This document shows, piece by piece, positions 1 through 10,662 of a DNA stretch of 64,000 nt (positions are counted from its first letter, which is position 1; every line of letters starts with the position of its first letter). Origin of the DNA: Chitinophaga sp. E66 (GTDB taxonomy: Bacteria > Bacteroidota > Bacteroidia > Chitinophagales > Chitinophagaceae); assembly GCA_019285755.1 (NCBI GenBank), contig CP079103.1, forward strand, positions 5,675,001 to 5,739,000. The letters are read 5' to 3'. The translations under genes and the position numbers were made by a program. Under the pieces are notes generated by a model. That model made no database searches. It was not told where the DNA came from and worked only from the letters and a program-made list of their open reading frames with translations.

Positions 1-397
1 TACATTATCCACTTCATTGACGCCGGGCAGCACTTCGCCTTTGGCGGATGTGCGGGCGCTGAGGGAAGGGGAATGAATTGTTCCCCTGCTTTGAGGGCCT
101 GGGAATTGATGGAAAACCGGGATTTGGGGCCGGCTTCGAGCCCTTCGCGGACGATAAACGGCTGCAGGAAGCCGTCGCTCCCCCTGGGGATGAGCCCGAT
201 CGCCTTCATTTGTCCGGAAATGTAGGCGGCGGCGAGCTGTTCGCCCGCGGTACCAGTGCGGCGGCCTTCGAGTTTATCGGACGCGAGGTAGGCCACATGT
301 GCCTGTAGGTTGCCGAGGGTCTTTTTGTCGGCTTTTTCTGGGGGTAGGCGGTCAATGCCATACCCGCCAGGGGCAGGATGAGATAAAGCTTTTTCAC
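1..397 (-). CDS. M28-family metallopeptidase, N-terminal part (cut by left edge)
   Basis: Read leftwards; only about the first 130 codons lie in the window. A signal peptide (MKKLYLILPLAGMALTAYP) begins at a GTG start at 397, so the product is probably periplasmic or secreted. The mature part opens with LASDKLEGRRTGTAGE, the usual N-terminal signature of Bacteroidota M28 aminopeptidases, and continues with GEVLPGVNEVDNV. The zinc-binding residues lie beyond the edge, so activity cannot be judged. Two frameshifts are present, one near 340 (an A run one base short) and one near 75-95. The family call is firm from the signature; the substrate is unknown. Confidence 0.7.
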
Positions 398-414
398 TCC
401 GAGGGGATTTGGGG

Positions 415-422
415 CAAAAATA
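415..422 (-). promoter_or_regulatory. -7 promoter box of the M28 peptidase gene
   Basis: On the minus strand this reads TATTTTTG, matching the Bacteroidota -7 consensus TAnnTTTG. It lies 17 bases before the GTG start at 397. No clear -33 element is seen. Confidence 0.4.
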
Positions 423-494
423 AGACGAATCGCCGGGATGAACTCATTATGAATCGATTATTTATCATGGGATTGTCTGACGGGAGGGGTCCGG

Positions 495-526
495 TTGTCC
501 AATCCATAAATTAAATACTAAATTTG
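495..526 (+). promoter_or_regulatory. Bacteroidota-type promoter of gcvT
   Basis: TTG at 495-497 and TAAATTTG at 519-526 are 21 bases apart, matching the -33 / -7 arrangement of the primary sigma factor in this phylum. The gcvT ATG is 42 bases downstream. Confidence 0.6.
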
Positions 527-568
527 CCCGGCTCTAGAGAGGGTTACAACAACAAAACGAATAAACAC

Positions 569-1656
569 ATGAAAAACACGCCATTTACGCACAAACACAT
601 TGCGCTGGGAGCCAAGATGGCCCCGTTTGCGGGGTACAATATGCCCATTTCCTATACGGGTATTAACGATGAACATGCCGCCGTGCGCAATAGTGTAGGG
701 GTATTTGACGTCAGCCACATGGGCGAATTCATCCTGAAAGGCGAGCACGCGCTGGACCTCATCCAGCGGGTGACCACCAACGACGCGTCGAAACTGACTG
801 CCGGTAAGGCGCAGTATTCCAGCCTCCCCAACAACGAAGGCGGCATCGTGGACGACCTGCTCGTGTATTGCATCGAAGAAAATAAGACTTATATGCTGGT
901 GGTGAATGCCAGCAATATCGAAAGGACTGGAACTGGATCAGCCAGTTCAATACCAATAACGTTGACATGCAGGACATTTCCGACAAGACCTGCCTGCTGG
1001 CCATCCAGGGCCCCAACGCCACCAGCGTGCTCCAGACCCTTACCGACAAGGATATCGTCAACCTTAAATATTACACCTTCGTGAAGGGAACTTTCGCGGG
1101 TGTGGACAACGTGCTGATCAGCGCTACCGGCTATACCGGCGCGGGCGGCGTGGAGATTTATTTCGAAGACAAGGACGGCGCGGCCGACAAGATCTGGGAC
1201 GCCATCTTTGCAGCGGGCGCTTCCCACAACATCAAGCCTGTTGGCCTTGGCGCCCGCGATACCCTGCGCCTGGAAATGGGCTTCTGCCTCTACGGTAACG
1301 ATATCGACGACCGTACCAGCCCCATGGAGGCCGGTCTGGGCTGGATCACAAAGTTCACCAAAGACTTCCCCTCCCGCGCGATCTTCGAAAAGCAGAAAGC
1401 GGAAGGCATCCAGCAGAAACTGGTAGGCTTTGAAATGGTAGACAAAGGCATTCCCCGCCACGACTACGAAATCAAGGACGCGGAAGGCAATGTGATCGGA
1501 CGGGTTACCTCCGGCACGCAATCTCCCTCCCTCCAGAAAGCGATCGGGCTCGGTTATGTAAAAACAGGGTTTGCAGCATTGGATTCCGATATCTATATTG
1601 CCGTGCGCGACAAACTGCTGAAGGCGAAAGTGGTAAAAGTGCCCTTCCTCGGATAA
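569..1656 (+). CDS. gcvT: Aminomethyltransferase (glycine cleavage system T protein)
   Basis: GcvT transfers the aminomethyl carbon from lipoylated H protein to tetrahydrofolate, releasing ammonia, in the cytoplasmic glycine cleavage system. The start at 569 gives MKNTPFTHKHIALGAKMAPF, then SVGVFDVSHMGEF, the GcvT folate-domain signature, and LGARDTLRLEMGFCLYGND further on. The reconstructed length of about 362 residues is normal for the family. One frameshift near 923, where GAAAAGG appears as GAAAGG, splits the gene; adding one A restores the reading frame through NWISQFNTNN. No gcvH or gcvP is adjacent, which is common in Bacteroidota. It is followed on the same strand by a small SRPBCC gene. 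Confidence 0.92.
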
Positions 1657-1743
1657 TTCCGCGGGGCGCATACCAATTCAGCCCGGCGCAGCGTTACAGC
1701 AGCACAACCATCGGACCATATCTTTAAAAACTGTATAACCGCT

Positions 1744-2215
1744 ATGCCAAGTATTCATCTGACCACGGTCATCCATGCCCCGTTGCAAAGGGTCTTCGAC
1801 CTCAGCCGGAGCATCACCCTGCATAAACGCAGTATGTCGCACCTTAAGGAAGAAGCCATACGAGGGCGCACCAACGGATTGATAGAATACGGCGAAACGG
1901 TGACTGGCAGGCCAAACACCTGGGCAAAACCGGGAGCTGACCACCAAGATCACGGCCATGAACAAGCATGCGTCATTTACCGACGAAATGGAAAAAGGCG
2001 ACTTCACCCACATGAAGCACGACCACTTCTTCCGGGAAATAGACAACGGCACAGTGATGATCGACATCATGGAGTTCGGGGCGCCCTACGGCATCTTCGG
2101 GAAATGGTTCGAGAAGTTGTACCTGCGGAAGTATTTGCGCAAATTGCTGGCACTACGCAATGAAATCATCAAGGAATACGCAGAGAGCGAAAAGTGGCGT
2201 GTGATCCTTGATTAA
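1744..2215 (+). CDS. SRPBCC-family lipid/ligand-binding protein
   Basis: A protein of about 157 residues opening with MPSIHLTTVIHAPLQRVFDL, the beta-strand and helix start of START/Bet v1-like SRPBCC proteins. Later segments (FTHMKHDHFFREI, GAPYGIFGKWFEKLYLRKYL) match the cell-division-inhibitor-like branch of the superfamily. These proteins form a hydrophobic cup; the ligand here is unknown. No signal peptide, so cytoplasmic. Two frameshifts, near 1908 and near 1933, each look like a single missing base. It lies 12 bases ahead of comB and may share its transcript. Confidence 0.7.
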
Positions 2216-2227
2216 TATACAATACGA

Positions 2228-2952
2228 ATGAGCGAGATTAACAAACCCAGGCTGGAAGTATGCCTGTCTCCCGCCCTGCTGCATCTTTTCGATGTGAAAA
2301 ACAGCATTGTGGTGATCATCGATGTACTACGGGCAACCTCCACCATCTGTACTGCGCTGCACAACGGCGCCGCCAAAGTGATACCCGTGGCAACCGTGGA
2401 AGAATGCGTCAGCATCGGCCGCCAACTGAATGCCATCACCGCAGGCGAGCGCGACGGCAAAATCGCAGAAGGCCTGCTGCACGGCAACTCACCTTTGAAT
2501 ACCCGGTAGAATTCATAGACGGCAAAGTACTGGTGCTGACCACCACCAATGGCACCAAGCTGCTGCATATGGCGAAAGACGCCGTGCAGATCATCACAGG
2601 CTCTTTCCCGAATATCTCTTCGGTTTGCGAATACCTCATTTCACAGGGGCAGAACGTAATCCTGGGTTGCGCGGCCTGGAAAGACCGGGTCAATATGGAA
2701 GATACGCTGTTTGCCGGCGCGGTGGTGAGCCGCATTAAAGAGCACTTTGATATGAACTGCGACTCTGCACTGGCGGCGGAAACGCTGTACCACAGCGCAA
2801 AGAGCGATCTTTTCGGGTTTATGAAGCAGGCCTCCCACTTTCAGCGCCTGGCGCGCTACGGCCTGGAAGAGGATATCCGCTTCTGCCTGACGCCCGACGG
2901 GGCCAATGTGCTGCCGATCCTGCGGAACGGAGAACTGGTAAAAGAGAAATAA
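2228..2952 (+). CDS. comB: 2-phosphosulfolactate phosphatase family protein (ComB)
   Basis: ComB hydrolyses 2-phosphosulfolactate to sulfolactate in methanogen coenzyme M synthesis. The protein (about 241 residues, typical) contains VVIIDVLRATSTICTAL near its start, then LTTTNGTKLL and NVILGCAAWKDRVNMEDTLF, all hallmarks of the family including the acidic Mg-binding residues. A T-run deletion near 2497 (HGNSPFEYPV after repair) is the only frameshift. Bacteroidota do not make coenzyme M, so the physiological substrate is open; a role in sulfonate metabolism is conceivable but not shown by the context. A terminator hairpin follows 20 bases after the stop. Confidence 0.85.
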
Positions 2953-2972
2953 TTGCTGATGTGCATACACGT

Positions 2973-3007
2973 AAAAGGGTGAGTTTCATTACGAAACTCA
3001 CCTTTTT
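2973..3007. terminator. Bidirectional terminator between comB and the DoxX gene
   Basis: AAAAGGGTGAGTTTC and GAAACTCACCTTTTT pair over 15 bases around a 5-base loop. It lies between two convergent stops and carries T runs on both strands, so it can serve both genes. Confidence 0.85.
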
Positions 3008-3031
3008 GGTTGGTTCCACGTTTACCGGCCA

Positions 3032-3481
3032 TTATGCCAGCGCCGCGGAAGATTTCTTTTGTTTCAGGAGATTGTCTACCGACCAGCTGCTCCCTGCGCC
3101 GCCCAGCGCGAAGGTCAGGGTAATGAGCAGTGCGAACAGCGGAGACGATACGTCTGCCATACCGGTACCGGTATTGATCTTCAGGATCACCGCCACGATC
3201 ATGGTCAGTACGAGCGACCAGGAAGCCCAGCGGGTGAACAGGCCGAGCGCCAGGAGCAATCCGCCGGCAAATTCAGCTATAGTAGCGAGCAGTCCCCAGA
3301 AAGTGGGAGCGAATGAAATGCCGAGGAAGTTCATGGCTCCGCCGATCATCGTCCATAGTTGAGCGCCGCCGGCCAGCTTTTGCCAGCCGAAAATGAAGAA
3401 CAATACGCCAACGCCCACGCGGAGAATAGTGAGGCCCAGGTTAAGGCCTTTCGAATCGTTAAGTTGAATGGTGTTTCCCAT
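3032..3481 (-). CDS. DoxX-family inner-membrane protein
   Basis: An intact gene of 149 codons. Four hydrophobic segments are seen (LTILRVGVGVLFFIFGWQKL; MNFLGISFAPTFWGLLATI; WASWSLVLTMIVAVI; LFALLITLTFALGGAG). FGWQKLAGG and AEFAGGLLLALGLFTR are the usual DoxX signatures. DoxX proteins are small membrane proteins linked to thiosulfate or redox homeostasis in some organisms, but most have no known role. Convergent with comB. Confidence 0.85.
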   Translation of the reverse strand: MGNTIQLNDSKGLNLGLTILRVGVGVLFFIFGWQKLAGGAQLWTMIGGAMNFLGISFAPTFWGLLATIAEFAGGLLLALGLFTRWASWSLVLTMIVAVILKINTGTGMADVSSPLFALLITLTFALGGAGSSWSVDNLLKQKKSSAALA

Positions 3482-3495
3482 AGAAGAAGTTTATG

Positions 3496-3525
3496 CAAAA
3501 GTACATCGGAGGCCCCGGTACTCAA
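3496..3525 (-). promoter_or_regulatory. Bacteroidota-type promoter of the DoxX gene
   Basis: On the minus strand, TTG (3525-3523) and TACTTTTG (3503-3496) are 19 bases apart, 14 bases before the ATG at 3481. Confidence 0.6.
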
Positions 3526-3613
3526 TGGATATTTTTTCCTTTGAGGTGTACATTTTTTGCGGAGGATGACGGATCAGGACCCGTTTGAGCGCTTCAGTTT
3601 GAATTTTTTTGCT

Positions 3614-3621
3614 TACTTTTG
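3614..3621 (+). promoter_or_regulatory. Possible -7 box upstream of the SNF2 helicase gene
   Basis: TACTTTTG matches TAnnTTTG. It sits in the 270-base gap between the divergent DoxX and helicase genes and would leave a leader of about 130 bases. No well-spaced -33 box is evident. Confidence 0.35.
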
Positions 3622-3752
3622 TGGATTGCCTTTTTATGAGCCGTTAACGTTCCGAATAGTGAAGAATAACAGAAGAATCGAGTGAAGATCCCGACAGCGC
3701 CAAATGTCACATAACCCCGGCTTGTGCAAAAGAAGGCAATCACAAGAAAAGC

Positions 3753-6700
3753 ATGTCGCTACCCCATTTATTAAAATATGTATATAATAACGGCACCGAT
3801 GAGGTGATCCGGCGGGGAAACGCATATTCGCCACCGGCGGCGTAGAGCTGCTCGAAGGCGATCCTGTCCTTCGTTCGGCATCGTTCCGGGTGAAGAGCGA
3901 CACGCATGCCAATTTCTATAAAGTTACCATCAGTAAATATAACGAGCCGGCCACGATGAGCGTGCGCTGCCAGTGCCCCTATAACCTGGGAGACATCTGC
4001 CGCCACGAAGCCGCCGCCCTTTTCCAACTCCAGGAAATGCTCGACAGGAACCAGTTCGATGCGTTCGATACGCAGTACGACCAGCAGCATACGCTGATCA
4101 AAATGAAGTCGATCGACCTGAAGACCATCAAACTCCTGACTTCCAACCACATCCTTTCCGAGGCAGACCGCATCCTGCGCAAAACGCAGGCTGTCATCAA
4201 ATCCGCAAAAGACGAGAAAGTGGAAGCCGAACTGCGGGCAGACGGGAAGAAATATCCCCTCATCCTCCAGCGTAACGAAGAACGTAATTTCGATACGCAC
4301 TGTACCTGCGACGAGCACGAGCATCCGCTCTGCGTCCATAAGACAGCGCTGTTCCTGCAATTGCTCACCGCCCACGGGCCCTTCTATTTCGATACGCTCC
4401 GCAACTGGGACAAGGAGAAAACAAACTCCTCTCCTCTTACGGCTATTCCCTTAGCGACGATCTGGAAGGCAAGTTTACCTTCTCCTACCTCAACGGCAAA
4501 CCCTTCCTGCGCGTACTCGACCCCACTATTAAAAAAGTGGAGACCGTAGCCGCCGCCAAAACGGAAGCTGCCCCGAGCCGGAAGAAACCCTCACCGTCAC
4601 AAGGCGCCTGGGCGTAGTGCTCAACGCTAACGATAAATTATTCCCTATTTCCAGATGGAACTGGTGAGCGGAGACGCCAATGAAGACGAAACGGAATTCG
4701 TTTCACTCGTCAACCGCATCGACCTGGGCAAGTACGTGGACTTTTACCTCTTCAAGGAAAAAGACCGCGACCTGATCTCACCCGTCCGTAAGCTCCAGCA
4801 CTCCGAAGTCAACAAGTTCCTCAACAAGAACTCCCCTTCGCCGGCATCTGGGAAAATATCATGCACGAAAGCGAACAGGGCCTCCCCATGGAGACCATGG
4901 AGCTGATCGTGGAATACCTCCAGCCCAAACTCGCCAAACTGTTACCCATGCTGGCAGAGCATAGGCTGGTATTCCTCCTGCGCGACGGACAACCGTTCAA
5001 AACGAAGAACCTCCAGCTCCTCCGGTGTCTGACTACCCCTCAAACCTTATTTCAAAGCCGGTAACGGCGGCGAACATGTGGAAGTAACCGCCTGGGTAGA
5101 TATCGAAGGAGAATCCGTTAATGTATCGGCGAATCAGTGGGCCAGCCCGTTGTTGTTCCTGTACAACAACACCCTGCACTTCTTTGCCAATCCGAAAGAT
5201 TCCATCCACCTTCTTCAATACCAGGAACATAATTCGGTAAAGGTTCCCACGGCCGAATGGCAGGACTTCCTGAAAGAATCCATCCTACCCTCGGCAAGGA
5301 ATACACCGTTCAGTACGACGCATCGCTGCTCGCGGAAGTGGACGATGTGATCCCCGAGAACCGCGTGTACCTGAAAGAACTGGGAGAGACTTTCGTTATC
5401 CAACCCGCATTCTCCTATCATGGGCACGATGTGGAATGGAACGACGAAACCCGCATCACCGTACAGGAAGGTAATAAGGTGCTGGTCATTCACCGTAACA
5501 AGGAAGCGGAAGAGAATTTCGTGAATAGCCTCCGTGCGCTACATTCCAACTTCTCCATCCAGAGCAACTATAACTATTTCTTCCTCCGTGCCAAAGAAGC
5601 GCTGAAGAACAGCTGGTTCTTCCTCTTCTTCGATGCGCTGAAAGAAATGGATGTGCGCGTATTCGGGTTCGAACAGCTGCGGAACTTCCGGTTCTCATCC
5701 TCGAAACCCGTTACCAACCTGCAGATCAGCTCCGGCATCGATTGGTTCGACGCGCAGGTGGAAGTGGTATACGGCGATCAGAAAGTCGGTATACGCGACA
5801 TCAAGCGGGCGCTGGCCAATAAGCAGAACTATGTACAACTGGCAGACGGCTCCCTGGGCCTGTTGCCGGAAGAATGGCTGAAGAAATACTCCCTTCTCTT
5901 TAAAATAGGGAAGAAAAAGATAAAGGCGCCGGCCTGAAACTGAGCAAATACAACTTCTCGGTAATCGACGAGTTGTATGAGTTCATTGATGACGAAGCCG
6001 TACTCGTGGAACTGGATGAAAAGCGGCGCAAGCTGCTCAAGTTCGACGAGATCCGCAACGTTCCCCTGCCTACCAACCTCCACGCGAACCTGCGCCCCTA
6101 CCAGGAAAGCGGCTTCCAGTGGCTTAACTACCTGGACGAAGTGAAGTGGGGCGGCATCCTGGCAGATGACATGGGTCTCGGTAAAACCGTCCAGGCACTT
6201 ACGTTCATCCAGCACTATAAGAACCGGCACGAGCAATGCACCATGATGGTGGTTTGCCCGACCACGCTGATCTATAACTGGGAAAACGAGATCAAGAAAT
6301 TCACGCCGGGTATCACCTATCATATCCATCACGGCCCGCAGCGCCTCCGTATTTCGGAAGAGCTCGCCGCCTTCGACGTCATCATCACTACTTACGGCAC
6401 CCTGCGCAGCGATGTGCAGCTGCTCATGAAGATCGACTTCGACTATGTGATCCTTGATGAGTCCCAGGCGATCAAGAACCCGCAGTCCAAGGTGACCAAA
6501 GCAGCGCAGCTGCTCAACACCCGCAACCGGATCGCACTGTCGGGTACCCCCATGCAGAATAACACCTTCGATATCTACGCCCAGATGAACTTCCTCAACC
6601 CGGGGATGCTCGGCAGCGTAGACTTCTTCCGCAACGAATTCGCCACGCCCATCGACAAGTTCCAGGACGAAGAAAGGAAAGAACATCTCAAAAAGCTGAT

Positions 6701-7478
6701 CTATCCCTTCATCCTGCGCCGGACCAAAGAGCAGGTGGCCAAAGACCTGCCGGAGAAGATCGAAACGGTAATCTTCTGCGAAATGGATCCGGATCAGCGC
6801 CATATCTACGACGCTTACCGTAACTCTTACCGCTCTAAGATCCTTGGTGTAATCGAAGACCAGGGTATGGAGCGCAGCCAGCTTACCATCCTGCAGGGCC
6901 TCATGAAGCTCCGCCAGATATGCGACTCCCCGGCTATCCTCAACGAAGCGGAAAAATATCCCAACCACTCCGTGAAGCTGCATGAGCTGACCCGTGAGAT
7001 CTCGGAAAATATCAGTAACCACAAGGTGCTGGTGTTCAGCCAGTTCCTCGGTATGCTCGGGCTTATTAAAGACCGCCTGGCACATCTGAAGATCCCTTAC
7101 GAATACTTCGACGGCTCTACCAGCACACAGGACCGCGAAAAGGCCATCCAGAACTTCCAGAACAACGAAGAGTGCCGCGTATTCCTCATCTCCCTCAAAG
7201 CCGGCGGCGTAGGTCTTAACCTCACCGCGGCCGACTACGTCTACATCGTGGATCCATGGTGGAACCCCGCCGTGGAACAGCAAGCCATTGACCGGACGCA
7301 CCGTATCGGGCAGACGAAGAACATCTTCGCTTACCGCATGATCTGTAAAGACACGGTAGAAGAGAAAATCCTGGAACTGCAGGAACGCAAGAAGTCGCTG
7401 GTGAAAGACATCATCGCAGACGACTCCGGCTTCATCAAGAAGCTCACGAAAGAAGACGTGCTCTACCTCTTCAGCTAA
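3753..7478 (+). CDS. SNF2-family DNA-dependent ATPase/helicase with two N-terminal SWIM-like zinc motifs
   Basis: About 1,240 residues after repair. Near residue 75 is a SWIM zinc finger, CQCPYNLGDICRHEAAAL (CxC..CxH). A second CxC..CxH set, CTCDEHEHPLCVHKTALF, follows near residue 190. The C-terminal third is a full SNF2 engine: DDMGLGKTVQA (Walker A), ILDESQAIKNP (motif II), ALSGTPMQN (III), FSQFLGMLG, LKAGGVGLNLT and IDRTHRIGQT (VI). The role is ATP-driven remodelling of protein-DNA complexes; the partner is not known. Frameshifts fall near 3808, 4423, 4575, 4840, 5030, 5285 and 5930, mostly in short runs. The last third is uninterrupted. Its 3' end overlaps the convergent response-regulator gene by 8 bases after that gene is repaired. 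Confidence 0.9.
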
Positions 7479-8168
7479 TCAACTTATAGCCGACCCGCGA
7501 ATATTGACGATCTGGATCTTCGGATCGTCTTTCAGATACCTGCGCAGTTTCGTAATGAAAACATCCATGCTGCGCGCGTTGAAGAAATTATCATCGCCCC
7601 AGAGGTCGAGCAGTACGGGGCGGCGTTCCATCACCTGGTTCCGGTGCCGGCAAAGGCGCAACAATACCTCCGCTTCGCGGTGCGAAAGGAATTCCGTGTA
7701 CCCGTTGCGCGTGAGGGTTTGTTTGTACGGGCGGAAGATAAACTGCCCGATAAAGATCTCGTCTTCCGAAGGAGGCGGTGGAATGGCATTGCCGTTGAAG
7801 CGGGCCAGCAGCGAGCGTATGCGGACGATTAGCTCGTCCATGCTGAAGGGCTTTTTGAGGTAATCGTTCCCTCCGGTCTCGAATCCTTTCACCACGTCTG
7901 CCGTCTGAGACTTGGCGGTGAGGAAGATGATGGGTATCTGCTTGTCGGTTTTGCGGATCTCGGTGGTGAGAGAAAAGCCGTCGAGGTTAGGCATCATGAC
8001 GTCCATGACGATCACATCGGGCTTATGCTGGCGGAGGAGCCGGAGGCCTTCAAGGCCGTCCGACGCGCAGATCATCGTGAAGCCGCGGGTTTCGAGGCTG
8101 TCTTTCACGATCTGGGCCAGCTGCCATTCGTCTTCGATAAGTAATATGGTGGGTTGGGATGGGCTCAT
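7471..8168 (-). CDS. OmpR/PhoB-type response regulator
   Basis: A receiver domain (ILLIEDE near the start, phosphoacceptor Asp in VIVMDVMMPNLDG, conserved Lys in YLKKPFSMDEL) joined to a winged-helix DNA-binding domain (HREAEVLLRLC..., MDVFITKLRRYLKDDP). As read, the last residues are RGSAIS; adding one G to the GGG at about 7495 gives the family-standard ending RGVGYKLI and moves the stop to 7471. The ATG overlaps the stop of the upstream histidine kinase gene (ATGA), showing translational coupling. Target genes are unknown; the divergently transcribed GLPGLI and outer-membrane genes beyond the kinase are candidates. Confidence 0.92.
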
Positions 8169-9673
8169 GCTGCGGGGATTTCCAGTTGAAACTCGCTGCC
8201 TTTATCAGGCTCGCTCTTTTACCTTGATGGTGCCGCCATGCTTTTCGGCGATCTTCTTCACGTAACTCAGCCCAAGCCCGAAACCTTTTACATTATGCAG
8301 ATTGCCGGAAGGCACGCGGAAGAACTTTTCGAAGATGCTGTTATGGTAACCATGCGGAATGCCGATGCCGTTATCTTTCACGCTGATCCTGATCCATCCG
8401 GGCCGGCGGGCCACGTGAATAGAGATCTCGGCATGATCGCGGGAGTATTTAATAGCGTTGTCGACCAGGTTGTTGATGGCGTGGGAAAGGTGCGTGGGAT
8501 CCGCCTGGATGAGGGGATCGGACAGCAGCGTATAAGTGAAGTCCGTTTTCTTGGCGGATTTGAGGCGATGATTGGAGATGATTTCGGCAATGATGTCGTT
8601 GATGTCGGTCGTCTCCGTTTGCAGTTCAACGTCTTCCTTCTCCTCCGCTGCGATGTGCAGCACTTTTTCGACGAGGTCGCCCAGGCGCTGGAGTTCCTGC
8701 CGGGAGATACGGAGGTAGTTGGCTGTTTTCTGGGGATCGGCGAGTGCGTTGAACCGTTCGAGCGCTTCTACCGCGGCGGATACCGTAGCGATAGGCGTCT
8801 TCAGCTCATGGGTCATATTATTGATAAAGTCGTTCTTCACTTCGGACAGTCTCTTCTGGCGCAGGATGGTTCGGAGCATATACAGGAATGAGCCAACGGT
8901 GAGCAGCAACAGTACCGCCGTGGCGGTGAGGCTACCGGTCATGCGGCCGAGGATGTGGGGCCAGGGATTGTCGAAATCTGCGGAGACGAATATGTTGTTG
9001 ATCGGGTTGAAGGGGATGATGGAAGTGCGGAAAGGGGTTTTGGGGATGGATTGGAAGGTTTCCGCACTGGCCTTCATCGTGTCCAGCCGGAAGCCGGTAT
9101 TTATGCCCCGGTTCCCCAGCTCTACGCGGTAAAGGCTGTCCAACTGGTTGAAGGTGAGCCCGGAACGGTAGAAATCCCTCCGCACCAATACCTCCGAGAT
9201 CTGGCGCGAGAGCGTATCCGTAAGCTGTTTCATCTGCGTATCCCGCCGGATCATGGTGCGATACTGGATATTGTCTTCTCCCGGTGGGGGACGACATCCG
9301 CCGGCGTGGCCGGAACGCCCGCGATAAAATACGCCTTCCGGACCACGGCGCCGGAAACTGCCGCGGCGGAATCCATATCATCCATGATCCGCGTTACCCG
9401 GCCCAGGGGTGTGATGACCGGGCTATCGGTATAAGTAGTCGTAAACGACAGGTTGAACTTAGAAAGTCCCAGTACCTTTCCCGCATCGCCGAACTGCTTA
9501 TGGAAAACAGCCGTACGGAGCGCGTCGTTGATATCGCGCTGGAACTCCTGCTGCCGGATCTGGTAACCGGTATACAGCCAGTACCCCTGCAGGGCGAGAA
9601 TGCCGAGTATGCAGGCGGTCATGAGCACGAGGATATTTCTGATGCGGTTGCGCATAGATGTAAAGCTATTCAT
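8165..9673 (-). CDS. Membrane sensor histidine kinase
   Basis: TM1 lies at about residues 14-34 (LVLMTACILGILALQGYWL), followed by a periplasmic sensor region of about 200 residues, TM2 (TATAVLLLLTVGSFLYML), then the HisKA dimerisation helix with the phosphorylated His in MTHELKTPIATVSA. The ATPase part shows the N box INNLVDNAIKYS, G1 VKDNGIGIP, F box FEKFFRVP and G2 GFGLGLSYV. Two frameshifts are seen, near 9280 and near 8213 (last residues become EFQLEIPAA). It autophosphorylates and passes phosphate to the regulator encoded just downstream with a 4-base overlap. The sensed signal is unknown. An alternative start lies at 9655. Confidence 0.92.
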
Positions 9674-9774
9674 TCTACTTCAACGACTGCCAGATGCTTA
9701 ACACTAATTAACAATCGTTATGAGATGGTTAACCCTTTTCCCCGTCCCGGCGCGTCATCTTTACAGAAAAAGCC

Positions 9775-10631
9775 ATGAAAACGTTCGTTTTACTGTCGGC
9801 GGGCCTGGTAATGGGCGCCGCGGCGCAGGCGCAGCAGCCTTCCGGTGTGATTGAATACGAGGTGAATTCAAAGATCGAGATGGGGCAATTCAGGATGGTG
9901 ATGCGCGGGGCGGATGGGTCGGTTACTACCAGCAACACGCCCCCGCCCGATATGCCCAACCTGGTGACTTTCGGCCAGACATTCACCTTTGCCGGAGGCA
10001 TGGGTAAGCTGGAAACCGAAGGCGGCGGCAATATGGTGCGGCGGATGACGCTGGGCGTTCCGGCCGTCAGCGCGGCGGGTTCCGCCTCTATTTCCAGCGG
10101 TGCGCCCGCACCAGGAGGCCCTCCCCCTCCAGAAATGGCCGGCCGGTCATCATCACTGCGCCCCCTGTCACCAACGCCACGTATATTGACCTGGTAAACA
10201 AACGGTATTTATCGGTGCTTACCCAGCAGAAAGACAGTGCCGTTACCGGGGTGTGGTATTCGGAAGAAGCCTACAAGCCCGCGGCGGAGATCAGGACTTC
10301 CGGTAAAACGAAGACCATCGCCGGATTCCGCTGCCAGCGGGCCACGGCGAATATGGGCGAGGAGTCTTTCGTGATCTGGTATACCACGGAGATCCCCATG
10401 CTGTTTTCGCCCGTCAATGGCGTGTGGCCGCCACAGGGTGTGATCCTGGCGCTGGAGAGCTCCAAGCGGTCATATACCGCGAAGAAAGTGGAGCTGAAAA
10501 CGATAACAGACGCACCGGTATTGCCCGCCACGGCTGAAAAGCTGACGGCTGCGCAACTTAAAGACAAACAGAGAAGCATCATGGAGGCATTCCATAATGA
10601 ACAACTGAAACGATTACAGGAAGCAGAATAG
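9775..10631 (+). CDS. GLPGLI-family periplasmic protein
   Basis: A signal peptide (KTFVLLSAGLVMGAAAQAQ) is followed by GVIEYEV, the opening strand of GLPGLI proteins. The second half has KTIAGFRCQRAT and IWYTTEIPMLFSP, then PPQGVILALE, a diverged form of the motif that names the family. One frameshift near 10135 sits in a proline/glycine-rich stretch. The family has no established function. It is often found next to outer-membrane beta-barrel genes, as here with a 31-base gap, which suggests the two products act together in the envelope. It diverges from the two-component genes. Confidence 0.75.
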
Positions 10632-10662
10632 TAACCCAACCTTAAAGACACAGCGCCCCCTC

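Noticed and set aside
569..1656. gcvT as a pseudogene
   Set aside because: A single missing base in an A run explains the break and conservation is intact on both sides; the same error type occurs throughout the window.
5829..7301. Long open frame (490 codons) on the minus strand
   Set aside because: It is antisense to the SNF2 helicase core, whose motifs are intact; no family motif is seen in the minus-strand translation.
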